Positions 56,095 through 64,000 of a DNA stretch of 64,000 bases are shown here, piece after piece; within the stretch, counting starts at the first letter, position 1, and every line of letters begins with the position of its first letter. The translations under genes were made by a program, and so were the position numbers. The stretch spans positions 2,170,001-2,234,000 of the forward strand of contig NZ_AP027361.1 in the NCBI RefSeq assembly GCF_030295915.1. The letters are read 5' to 3'. Origin of the DNA: Thalassotalea sediminis (GTDB lineage: Bacteria; Pseudomonadota; Gammaproteobacteria; Enterobacterales; Alteromonadaceae). Under the pieces are notes generated by a model, which was not told the DNA's origin, searched no databases, and saw only the letters and a list, made by a program, of their open reading frames with translations.

Positions 56095-57117
56095 ATGAAC
56101 GTATTACAACAACTTGTAGATGGTATAGCACTTAACCAAACACAATCACAGGCATTTTTTAGTGATGTGATGCAAGGTAAAGTATCTGCTGAGTTACTTG
56201 CATCGGTATTAACAGCTTTAAAGGTTAAAGGTGAAACTCCCGAAGAAATCGCTGGCGCTGCTATTGCAGTTCGAGAGTTTGCAACAACATTCCCGACACA
56301 ACACGCACCAGTAAGCGATTGCGTAGGCACCGGAGGAGATGGCGCTAATACTATCAATATTTCAACAACGGCGGCTATTTTAGCGGCTGCATGTGGAATT
56401 CAAATGGCGAAACACGGCAATCGCAGCGTTTCGAGCATGTCTGGCTCAGCAGACTTACTGGAGGCTTTCGGCGTAAATTTAACGATGTCGCCTGAAACGG
56501 CGAATAATTGCTTACAAAAAGCGAACCTTTGCTTCTTATATGCGCCCGCGTATCATCCTGGATTTAAATATGCTGGCCCTGTACGTAAAGCAATGGGAAT
56601 TCGTACTTTGTTTAATATTCTAGGCCCTTTAGTTAACCCATCATCGCCAAATGTTATGTTATTAGGCGTGTATACACCTAGCCTAATTCACACGATGGCA
56701 AAGAGTTTACAGCTCACAGGTGTTGAACGTGGTTGGGTTGTTCACGGCAGTGGCCTTGATGAAATAGCGCTACACGGAGAAACGCAAGTTTGTGAAATAG
56801 CGAATGGTCAACTTATCGACAAAATCATTACACCTGAAGACTTTGGTTTAAGTCGTTATACCTTAGATGATATTAAAGGTGGCACACCAAAAGAAAACGC
56901 AGATATCATACGACAAATACTGTCAGGCGAAGGACAACCAGCACATAATAGTGCAGTGATCATTAATTGTGCTGCTTTACTCTACTTACACGGTAAAGCT
57001 AAAGATTTAACCATGGCTGCAACCATTGCCAGTGAAGTACTTGCCTCAGGTAAAGGTTTATTAACATTAGAACAACTCGTAAAACTTTCAAATCAAGAGG
57101 ACTGCCTTAATGGCTAA
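56095..57117 (+). CDS. trpD: Anthranilate phosphoribosyltransferase
   Basis: The 340-residue enzyme has DCVGTGGDGANTINISTTAAILAAACGIQMAKHGNRSVSSMSGSADLLEAFG, the PRPP and anthranilate binding signature. It joins anthranilate to PRPP. AAAGGA precedes the ATG by nine bases. Its last eight bases overlap the trpCF start. Confidence 0.97.
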   Translation: MNVLQQLVDGIALNQTQSQAFFSDVMQGKVSAELLASVLTALKVKGETPEEIAGAAIAVREFATTFPTQHAPVSDCVGTGGDGANTINISTTAAILAAACGIQMAKHGNRSVSSMSGSADLLEAFGVNLTMSPETANNCLQKANLCFLYAPAYHPGFKYAGPVRKAMGIRTLFNILGPLVNPSSPNVMLLGVYTPSLIHTMAKSLQLTGVERGWVVHGSGLDEIALHGETQVCEIANGQLIDKIITPEDFGLSRYTLDDIKGGTPKENADIIRQILSGEGQPAHNSAVIINCAALLYLHGKAKDLTMAATIASEVLASGKGLLTLEQLVKLSNQEDCLNG

Positions 57118-58501
57118 TGTATTAGAAAAAATCATTGCCGATAAGCGCATTGAAATTGACGCCTTAAAGAAGCAAAAACCGTTAGCGTCTTTTGTTGATA
57201 CATTAACACCATCCTCAAAAGATATGTATCAAGCGCTAGATCGAAAACACGGTTCCTCACATGCAAGCTTTATTTTAGAATGTAAAAAGGCGTCACCGTC
57301 AAAAGGGTTAATAAGACAAGACTTTAACGTGGCAGATATCTGCCGTACCTATGACAAATACGCTGCAGCAATTTCAGTATTAACTGACGAAAAATACTTT
57401 CAGGGTAGCTTTGAATACTTAAAAACCGTTACAGAAATGGTGAGTTGCCCTGTGCTTAACAAAGACTTTTTTATCGATACTTACCAAGTTTATTTGGCGA
57501 GATATTATGGTGCTGATGCTATTTTACTAATGCTTAGCGTCCTAAACGATGAAGAATACTCGCAGCTTGCAAGGGTTGCTGAGAAACTGCACTTAAATGT
57601 GTTAACCGAAGTATCTACCGATGAAGAACTCGCAAGAGCCGTAACGCTAAACGCGAAACTCATTGGCATCAACAATCGTAACTTACGTGATCTTTCCACC
57701 GACATTTCTCGTACTTTCGACTTTGCCCCAAAAATACCCGATGATCGAATCATTATTTCAGAATCAGGTATTTATACCAATCAACAGGTAAGAGAGTTAG
57801 CGCCAGCTGTTGATGGCTTTTTAGTAGGGAGTTCTATCATGGCTCAACATGATATTGACTTAGCGTGTCGTAAGCTAATTTATGGAGAGAATAAAGTCTG
57901 TGGCTTAACGAGCGCGGAAGATGCGCAACAGGCGGCCAAGTCAGGCGCCATATATGGAGGATTAATTTTCGCTGAAAAATCGCCTCGGGCTATCGATGAG
58001 CAACAAGCAAAGGATATTGTTACTAACGCGCCTTTGTTGAATTATGTCGGTGTTTTTGTCAACAGTGATATTACATTTGTTGCAGCATTAGCAAAGTCGC
58101 TCGGATTATATGCTGTGCAACTGCACGGCAGTGAAGACGACAGCTATATAAGCGACTTAAAAGCGTTATTAGGCGACACCTGCCAAATTTGGCGTGCCAA
58201 CAAAGTGTCTTCTTCGTTAAACAATATGCAACATTCAGACATAGAGCATTTAGTCTTAGACGGTAGCAACCCTGGCAGTGGACAGCCTTTTGATTGGCAG
58301 TTGTTAGAAAACACGCATTTTTCATTGTCAGATAGCTTTTTGGCCGGTGGGTTGTGTCCAGACAATATTGAACAGGCATTGCAACTTCTTACACAACAAG
58401 AGCTCTTTGGGCTAGATATCAACTCAGGTGTTGAAACATCACCGGGTATTAAAAGTCGAGAAAAATTGACTCGCACTTTCAAACAGATACGGAATTATTA
58501 A
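57110..58501 (+). CDS. trpCF: Bifunctional indole-3-glycerol phosphate synthase / phosphoribosylanthranilate isomerase
   Basis: A 463-residue fusion. The N-terminal TrpC part (about 1-255) has [50 protein letters not shown] and [15 protein letters not shown] with SESGI. The C-terminal TrpF part (about 260-463) has [29 protein letters not shown] and [31 protein letters not shown]. TrpF isomerises phosphoribosylanthranilate, then TrpC closes the indole ring. The enteric-type fusion is intact with no internal stop. Confidence 0.97.
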   Translation: MANVLEKIIADKRIEIDALKKQKPLASFVDTLTPSSKDMYQALDRKHGSSHASFILECKKASPSKGLIRQDFNVADICRTYDKYAAAISVLTDEKYFQGSFEYLKTVTEMVSCPVLNKDFFIDTYQVYLARYYGADAILLMLSVLNDEEYSQLARVAEKLHLNVLTEVSTDEELARAVTLNAKLIGINNRNLRDLSTDISRTFDFAPKIPDDRIIISESGIYTNQQVRELAPAVDGFLVGSSIMAQHDIDLACRKLIYGENKVCGLTSAEDAQQAAKSGAIYGGLIFAEKSPRAIDEQQAKDIVTNAPLLNYVGVFVNSDITFVAALAKSLGLYAVQLHGSEDDSYISDLKALLGDTCQIWRANKVSSSLNNMQHSDIEHLVLDGSNPGSGQPFDWQLLENTHFSLSDSFLAGGLCPDNIEQALQLLTQQELFGLDINSGVETSPGIKSREKLTRTFKQIRNY

Positions 58502-58502
58502 C

Positions 58503-59708
58503 ATGACTAAAATTTCACAGAAAAAGACAACACTGCCCGCCTACTTTGGTGAATTTGGTGGCATGTTTGTTGGAGAACTATTGGTACCGGCTTTAGAACA
58601 ATTAGAACAAGCCTATCTCGAGTCACAGCAAGATGAGTCGTTTATAAAAGAGTTTAACGACCTACTGGAGAACTACGCGGGTAGACCAACACCATTAACG
58701 TTAACGCGAAATGTTTCGCCAAATCCATTAGCCAAAATCTATCTTAAACGTGAAGATTTATTGCATGGTGGTGCACATAAAACAAATCAGGTACTTGGGC
58801 AAGCACTACTTGCAAAACGCATGGGAAAAACCGAAATTATTGCTGAAACAGGCGCTGGTCAGCATGGTGTAGCTACGGCAATCGCTTGTTCACTCTTAGG
58901 GCTAAAATGTCGCGTATATATGGGCGCATTAGATTGTTCACGTCAGCAACCAAATGTTTTTAGAATGAAATTAATGGGGGCGGAAGTAATTCCAGTAACC
59001 GCTGGTGCAGGCACGCTAAAAGATGCCGTTAATGAAGCGCTACGAGACTGGTCAGCAAATTACGACAACGCACATTATTTATTGGGCACAGCAGCGGGCC
59101 CACATCCCTTCCCAACCATTGTTCGAGATTTCCAAAAAATGATTGGCGAAGAAGCAAAGCAACAACTATTGAGCCAAGAAGGACGTTTACCTGATTACGT
59201 TATTGCTTGCGTCGGAGGCGGTTCAAATGCCATAGGTATGTTTAACGACTTTATACATGAAGAAAGTGTCAACATTATTGGCGTAGAAGCAGGCGGTAAA
59301 GGTATTGATACTCATGAGCATGGCGCAACATTGTCTGCTGGTACTAAAGGTATGCTACACGGCAATTACACCTATATTATGCAAGATAATTATGGCCAAA
59401 TTGAGGAGTCCTACTCTGTGTCTGCAGGCTTAGATTATCCAGCAGTTGGGCCACAGCATGCGCATTTAAAAGAGACAGGTCGAGCACAGTATGTGCCAAT
59501 TAACGATGATGAAGCGTTAGAGGCCTTTCAAACACTAGCCAGAGCAGAAGGTATAATACCGGCGTTAGAGTCGTCGCATGCGCTTGCTCAAGCACTAAAA
59601 ATGGCGAAAGACGTAACCGAAGAAACAATTTTCTTAGTGAATTTATCGGGACGTGGTGATAAAGATTTAGCGCATGTACACACAGTGTTACATGGAGAGG
59701 AACAATAA
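58503..59708 (+). CDS. trpB: Tryptophan synthase beta chain
   Basis: The 401-residue PLP enzyme has [39 protein letters not shown] with the Schiff-base Lys, and [12 protein letters not shown] for phosphate binding. It joins indole and serine. It starts one base after the trpCF stop, as in most trp operons. TrpB1 type, since TrpA follows. Confidence 0.98.
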   Translation: MTKISQKKTTLPAYFGEFGGMFVGELLVPALEQLEQAYLESQQDESFIKEFNDLLENYAGRPTPLTLTRNVSPNPLAKIYLKREDLLHGGAHKTNQVLGQALLAKRMGKTEIIAETGAGQHGVATAIACSLLGLKCRVYMGALDCSRQQPNVFRMKLMGAEVIPVTAGAGTLKDAVNEALRDWSANYDNAHYLLGTAAGPHPFPTIVRDFQKMIGEEAKQQLLSQEGRLPDYVIACVGGGSNAIGMFNDFIHEESVNIIGVEAGGKGIDTHEHGATLSAGTKGMLHGNYTYIMQDNYGQIEESYSVSAGLDYPAVGPQHAHLKETGRAQYVPINDDEALEAFQTLARAEGIIPALESSHALAQALKMAKDVTEETIFLVNLSGRGDKDLAHVHTVLHGEEQ

Positions 59709-59710
59709 AG

Positions 59711-60541
59711 ATGACTCAAGTATCAACAAATACCCTAGGCCAACGCTACACAAATTGCTTTGCTTCACTTGCAGAACAAAAACAAGGGGCATTTATTCCG
59801 TTTGTGACTATCGGAGATCCCACCCCTCAGCTATCCGTTAAGATCATTAAAACATTGATAGACGCAGGCGCAGATGCACTCGAATTAGGTATTCCCTTCT
59901 CAGATCCGAGCGCTGATGGTATCACAATTCAAGAGGCAGCAAAGCGTGCTTTAGCTGCAGGCGTAAATACCGATATTTGCATAGAAATTTTAGCTGAAAT
60001 TCGCGCTTACGCCCCAGATATCCCCATAGGTTTATTACTTTATGGAAACCTTGTTTTTGCGCGAGGGATAAATAAATTTTATCAGGATATGGCGCAGGCG
60101 GGTGTAGATTCAGTACTAATTGCCGATCTTCCAATAAGGGAAAGCAAACCGTTTGTCGAGGCAGCTCATACTGCAGGCATTGCCCCTATTTTTATCGCTC
60201 CACCTAATGCAAGCGACGAAAAGCTTGCTGCTGTAGCCCAACACAGTAAAGGCTATACCTACGTATTAAGTAGAGCTGGGGTAACAGGCACTGAAACTAA
60301 GGCGAGTACGCCAGCTGAACACTTGATAACAACATTAGCTAAGCATCAAGCTGCACCAGCTGTTATTGGATTTGGTATATCAACACCATCACAAGTGAAA
60401 GACGCGCTAAAAGCAGGAGCAAGAGGAGCAATAAGCGGCTCCGCGGTTGTTAAAGTGATAGAGAATAACTTGAATGATAAAAAGACTATGTTAAGTGCTC
60501 TCCATGATTTTATTAGCGATATGAAAGCAGCAACTAAATAG
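59711..60541 (+). CDS. trpA: Tryptophan synthase alpha chain
   Basis: The 276-residue TIM barrel has [49 protein letters not shown] with the catalytic Glu and Asp, and [15 protein letters not shown]. It releases indole from indole-3-glycerol phosphate. It starts two bases after the trpB stop and is the last gene of the operon before a strong terminator. Confidence 0.98.
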   Translation: MTQVSTNTLGQRYTNCFASLAEQKQGAFIPFVTIGDPTPQLSVKIIKTLIDAGADALELGIPFSDPSADGITIQEAAKRALAAGVNTDICIEILAEIRAYAPDIPIGLLLYGNLVFARGINKFYQDMAQAGVDSVLIADLPIRESKPFVEAAHTAGIAPIFIAPPNASDEKLAAVAQHSKGYTYVLSRAGVTGTETKASTPAEHLITTLAKHQAAPAVIGFGISTPSQVKDALKAGARGAISGSAVVKVIENNLNDKKTMLSALHDFISDMKAATK

Positions 60542-60553
60542 TGGCTAGAAAGC

Positions 60554-60586
60554 AAAAAGCCAACTAGTGAAACTAGTTGGCTTTTT
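60554..60586 (+). terminator. Rho-independent terminator of the trp operon
   Basis: A perfect 15-bp stem, AAAAAGCCAACTAGT / ACTAGTTGGCTTTTT, with a three-base GAA loop, 13 bases after the trpA stop. The A-rich 5' arm and T-rich 3' arm make it a likely bidirectional terminator, also serving the convergent small membrane gene. Confidence 0.95.
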
Positions 60587-60651
60587 AACCTAAGTAATTT
60601 ACATGCATAATAAGCGCAATCATTACCACCTAATCTGGTAGGCCCATAGAC

Positions 60652-60903
60652 CTATACTTTAGCGCTTTTATTATAAAACAATGCTCTAACTGCACAATAA
60701 GCAATAATCGTGATCAAGGCTACAGTGAGCATTTTGTCGAAGTAACCGTATAAATCAACTTCAATATGTAATGCTTGATGCGTCAACCACATAACAATAG
60801 CCGCGGGTTCACCTTGCAATAAATTAAACGCTAAAATAATACTACAAACTAGCAAGCACGTACCTATAGCCTTAGCAAAAACTGAATATGCAATTCGTTC
60901 CAT
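60652..60903 (-). CDS. Small membrane protein of unknown function
   Basis: This 83-residue protein has two hydrophobic segments (about 11-30 and 58-76) separated by a loop with HQALHIEVDLYGYFDK. No family is recognised. It is convergent with trpA, using the bidirectional terminator. The ATG is preceded by AAGG (AAAGGTTTAAC). Confidence 0.6.
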   Translation of the reverse strand: MERIAYSVFAKAIGTCLLVCSIILAFNLLQGEPAAIVMWLTHQALHIEVDLYGYFDKMLTVALITIIAYCAVRALFYNKSAKV

Positions 60904-61194
60904 GTTAAACCTTTATTTTATCTCTTTTGATTCAGAACAACCTTGAAATAATACAACTCGAGTAAAAATTCCAACAAGCGGCTTTCAACATTTTAAGAAA
61001 TGGCAGAAGCCAAAGATGTAAAAAGCGTAGGCCAAAGTAAAGTTGCCCCTAACTTACGTTGTTTTTGATATTTTCGTAAATAATTACTCGTTATATTTAA
61101 ACGATTAGTCTATCGGCAACCGGGTTTATTACACCCCTACGAACATTTTTCTAAAAAATACTATCGTATGCCAGCCTTCCATAAAGCATTATCG
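60904..61194. other. Non-coding gap without recognised features
   Basis: About 290 bases between the small membrane protein gene and the oxidoreductase. AT-rich. I see no RNA gene, terminator or repeat I can support. Confidence 0.5.
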
Positions 61195-62139
61195 TTAATC
61201 AATACGCGATTTATCCGCAATAACCTGACACAACTCATGTGTAGCCAATACACTATCGAGGTGAGTTTGATCCGCTCCCCCAGAATTATCAATCATCCTT
61301 AACCAGTCAGCTAACATGTCTTCAAACCCTCTTGTATGCAAATAACTTTGCCAATCAGAAAAACCTAGCTGAGTGCGTTTTCCTGATTGCACATGGTATC
61401 CATGGGTCAAATTTTCAATTTCTGTTTTACAATGCTCAGAAAAATACTCAATTCTTTCTTCATTTATGCCTGCTACTCTATTCATACTACCTTCAAATAG
61501 TGCGCCTGCAGCACTAAAACGAATACTTATATTACCTAGCGCTTCTCCAACAAAATAAGTATCAACGGTTAGCGTTTCTATGGCTTCAGTTAAGGTAGCC
61601 CCTGAAAGAAACAGTAAACCATCAACCACATGAATAAAGTCATTGAAAATGGTATCAATTGCCGATGATAGAATATTATCTCTGTTTTTTTGCCATCTAA
61701 CGTGAACAGGCTTTTTTAATTTCAATGTGCCAATTAATGGCGCATAACGTCTATTCATAGCCACAAACAAGGGAACGTTTTGCTCTCTCGCTAAGGTGAC
61801 AAGTTGTCGGCATTCATCTATGTCAAAACTTAATGGTTTATCAACAAAAGTTGGTATGTTTGCCGCCAACAATTGTTTAGCCATTGTAAAATGCGTCGGC
61901 GTTGCACTATGGATCATTGCCGCGTCAGGTTGTGATATAAACAGTTCATTAAGTGTTTGATATTTTTTATCAATACGATACTTTCTTGACAGCACATCAA
62001 GTGTTTCAAGGTTCCTCGTCACAAGTATTGGTGCAATAGCACCATGTGCAGCAACAATAGGTAGATAAGCTTTTTTGGCAATATCTCCTAACCCTATTAA
62101 GGCAATGTTTTTCTTAACTGATGAGGTCTGTTGTAACAT
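61195..62139 (-). CDS. Gfo/Idh/MocA-family NAD(P)-dependent oxidoreductase
   Basis: The 314-residue protein has an N-terminal Rossmann domain (NIALIGLGDIAKKAYLPIVAAHG, about 10-32) and the family motif VDKPLSFD (EKP-like; here DKP). The C-terminal alpha/beta domain is usual. Members oxidise or reduce sugars and inositols, or are involved in cofactor chemistry. The canonical catalytic His of the family lies after a helix near residue 170 (NDFIHVVDGLLFLSGA), consistent. Substrate unknown. It is divergent from no neighbour and lies downstream of glnS. Confidence 0.88.
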   Translation of the reverse strand: MLQQTSSVKKNIALIGLGDIAKKAYLPIVAAHGAIAPILVTRNLETLDVLSRKYRIDKKYQTLNELFISQPDAAMIHSATPTHFTMAKQLLAANIPTFVDKPLSFDIDECRQLVTLAREQNVPLFVAMNRRYAPLIGTLKLKKPVHVRWQKNRDNILSSAIDTIFNDFIHVVDGLLFLSGATLTEAIETLTVDTYFVGEALGNISIRFSAAGALFEGSMNRVAGINEERIEYFSEHCKTEIENLTHGYHVQSGKRTQLGFSDWQSYLHTRGFEDMLADWLRMIDNSGGADQTHLDSVLATHELCQVIADKSRID

Positions 62140-62185
62140 GTTATTCCTTTGTATCTTAGATATGAATTGCCGAACTCAAAAACAA

Positions 62186-62216
62186 AAAAAGCGCTGTCCT
62201 AAGAGTAGCGCTTTTT
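62186..62216 (-). terminator. Rho-independent terminator of glnS
   Basis: AAAAAGCGCT pairs with AGCGCTTTTT across an 11-base loop. On the minus strand a seven-T tract follows. It lies 20 bases after the glnS stop. Confidence 0.92.
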
Positions 62217-62236
62217 ATAAAAACAAACGTTCGTGA

Positions 62237-63910
62237 TTACGAACCTGATATTTTTGCCCAAGTATCGCGTAACCCAACAGTGCGGTTAAAAACTAAATTG
62301 CCATCTGTTGCGTCTTTGTTATCTAGACAAAAATAACCTTGACGTTCAAACTGATATGCAAATTCAGGCTTAGCACTCGCTAATGCTGGCTCTACTTTAG
62401 CATGTTCAATAACAACTAAAGACTCAGGGTTAATCACTGCATGAAAGTCTTCTGCAGCCCCAGGATTTGGCACCGTAAACAAACGATCATACAAACGCAC
62501 TGTTGCATCAAGCGCATGAGCAGCTGACACCCAATGTATAACACCTTTAGGCTTAGTGCCATCTTCCGGGTTTTTACCTAATGTTTTATCATCATAAGAG
62601 CAATAAACCGTCGTTATATTGCCATCAGCATCTTTATCGCAGCGGGTTGCCGTAACCACATAAGCACCACGTAAACGAACTGCTTTTCCTAATACCAAAC
62701 GTTTGTATTTTTTATTCGCTTCTTCTCGAAAGTCTTCTGATTCGATAAGTAATTCTTTGCTAAAAGGCACGATACGTGTGCCTTGCGATTCATCACTAGG
62801 ATGATTCTTAACCGTTAGCTCTTCTACTTGTTCTTCTGGATAGTTTTCAATAACAAGTTTAATTGGGTCAAGCACGGCCATGGCACGCGGCGCATTATCA
62901 TTAAGGTCTTCACGAATGCAAGCTTCTAATACGCCCATTTCAACGGTGTTATCCATCTTAGTAACACCGATGCGTTTAGCAAATTCACGAATTGAATGTG
63001 GAGTAAACCCTCTACGGCGTAATGCAGAAATAGTTGGCATTCTAGGATCATCCCATCCTGAAACCAGTTTTTCTTCTACTAAGGCATTTAATTTTCGCTT
63101 ACTCATTACCGTATATTCGAGGTTTAAACGAGAAAACTCATACTGGTGAGGCTCAGCATCAATTGTAATATGTTCAATTACCCAATCGTATAAGCGCCTA
63201 TTATCTTGAAACTCTAGTGTACACAATGAATGAGTTACATTTTCAATCGCATCTGAAATACAGTGCGTAAAGTCATACATTGGGTAGATACACCATTTAT
63301 CACCGGTCTGATGATGATGTGCAAACTTAATTCGGTAAATAACAGGATCACGCATACACATAAAACTTGAGCTCATGTCTATTTTGGCACGTAATGCACA
63401 TTCACCCTCTTTAAATTCACCACGCTTCATTTTATCGAATAACGCTAGATTTTCTTCAACGCTAGTATCGCGATATGGGCTATTTTTGCCTGGCGCTTTA
63501 AGCGTACCACGATATTCACGTGTCTCTTCATTATTTAAGAAACAAACATAAGCTAAACCCTTTTCAATCAATTCTACGGCAAAACCATATAGTTGGTCGA
63601 AATAGTTAGAAGAATAGCGAACGTCACCAGCCCACTCGAAGCCTAACCAATGAACATCATTTTTAATCGAATTAACATAATCAATATCTTCTTTTTCAGG
63701 ATTAGTATCATCAAAGCGCAGATTACATTGACCTTGATAATCATTAGCTAATCCAAAATTAAGACAAATCGATTTTGCATGGCCTATATGTAAATAACCA
63801 TTAGGCTCAGGCGGAAAACGTGTTTGAATAGTGGTGTGCTTGCCACTATCAAGATCAGCATCAATAATTTGACGAATAAAGTTGCTTGGACGGCTTTCAA
63901 CTTCCGACAT
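62237..63910 (-). CDS. glnS: Glutaminyl-tRNA synthetase
   Basis: The 557-residue class I synthetase has the HIGH motif in [22 protein letters not shown] (about 31-52), [20 protein letters not shown] and the KMSKS-equivalent VMSKRKLN. It charges tRNA-Gln. Length is normal and the 3' end is complete. The upstream region to the window edge shows no further gene start. Confidence 0.98.
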   Translation of the reverse strand: MSEVESRPSNFIRQIIDADLDSGKHTTIQTRFPPEPNGYLHIGHAKSICLNFGLANDYQGQCNLRFDDTNPEKEDIDYVNSIKNDVHWLGFEWAGDVRYSSNYFDQLYGFAVELIEKGLAYVCFLNNEETREYRGTLKAPGKNSPYRDTSVEENLALFDKMKRGEFKEGECALRAKIDMSSSFMCMRDPVIYRIKFAHHHQTGDKWCIYPMYDFTHCISDAIENVTHSLCTLEFQDNRRLYDWVIEHITIDAEPHQYEFSRLNLEYTVMSKRKLNALVEEKLVSGWDDPRMPTISALRRRGFTPHSIREFAKRIGVTKMDNTVEMGVLEACIREDLNDNAPRAMAVLDPIKLVIENYPEEQVEELTVKNHPSDESQGTRIVPFSKELLIESEDFREEANKKYKRLVLGKAVRLRGAYVVTATRCDKDADGNITTVYCSYDDKTLGKNPEDGTKPKGVIHWVSAAHALDATVRLYDRLFTVPNPGAAEDFHAVINPESLVVIEHAKVEPALASAKPEFAYQFERQGYFCLDNKDATDGNLVFNRTVGLRDTWAKISGS

Positions 63911-64000
63911 GAACGGTTAATCCTTAAAAAACTAAAAAAGCGATAAACTAATCGCGCATTATGTCAAAAAGCGTTACGAACTTACAGCGTAAAATGCTGC

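Noticed and set aside
58071..58482. Antisense frames over trpCF
   Set aside because: Both overlap a conserved enzyme on the other strand and show no motif or ribosome site.
60562..60579. ACTAGT pair resembling a TrpR operator next to trpA
   Set aside because: The two ACTAGT blocks are the arms of the strong terminator hairpin just after the trpA stop, not in any promoter, so it is better read as a terminator.

Overview
The window looks like chromosome from a low-GC marine gammaproteobacterium of the Alteromonadales, most like the Colwelliaceae (Thalassotalea/Colwellia group). This is inferred from gene content: a LiuR-controlled leucine/isovalerate operon, a fused IcmF mutase, a TonB receptor next to a tryptophan-halogenase-family gene, GH18 proteins, a trpE-G-D-CF-B-A operon, and the yciV-yciO-scpA-scpB-rluB neighbourhood. 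No rRNA, tRNA or CRISPR was seen. Most gaps are short and AT-rich.

Layout. 1-4.8 kb: acyl-CoA genes on the minus strand (SDR fragment, AcuI-like reductase, IcmF), divergent from an AraC regulator (5-5.9 kb). 5.9-7.9 kb: an exported S9 peptidase. 8.1-17.5 kb: a probable glycan-utilisation block, all on the minus strand: a GH18 enzyme, a flavin-dependent halogenase-family protein, a large TonB-dependent receptor, and a 929-residue membrane regulator. That regulator joins a GH18 domain with a lost catalytic Glu to a histidine-kinase-like core with a lost His and a LytTR DNA-binding domain. 18.1-28.1 kb: a thiolase divergent from liuR-ivd-mccB-liuC-mccA-liuE-CoA transferase A/B, with two palindromic operators between them. 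28.3-28.8 kb: a class I cyclic-di-GMP riboswitch ahead of a small exported DUF3718 protein. 29-30.2 kb: a patatin-like lipase.

30.2-32.6 kb is an accessory patch: mntP, a small membrane protein with an attC-like sequence behind it, a broken IS110 transposase, and an Rhs-like remnant joined tail to tail with it. 32.7-42.8 kb carries housekeeping and transport genes: a CPA2 antiporter with TrkA domains, a diguanylate cyclase, a zinc-ribbon-like protein, a DEAD-box helicase, an AGCS symporter, a small membrane protein and PntAB. 42.9-52.5 kb is a long co-directional minus-strand series: two paralogous solute-binding proteins, YcgN-like, MltB-like, YcgL, RNase D, RluB, ScpB, ScpA, YciO and PHP/YciV.

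52.6-60.6 kb is the tryptophan operon on the plus strand. It begins with an attenuator encoding a WWW leader peptide, then a second Trp-rich mini-ORF, then a DAHP synthase that heads the operon, then trpE, G, D, CF, B, A and a strong terminator. 60.6-64 kb holds a small membrane protein, a Gfo/Idh/MocA oxidoreductase and glnS.

Functionally, the liu block degrades leucine and isovalerate to acetoacetate and acetyl-CoA, and the neighbouring thiolase can cleave the acetoacetyl-CoA formed by the CoA transferase. IcmF and AcuI handle other short branched acyl-CoAs. The best candidate for a new system is the double-pseudoenzyme GH18-LytTR sensor beside its TonB receptor, halogenase and active GH18 partner.
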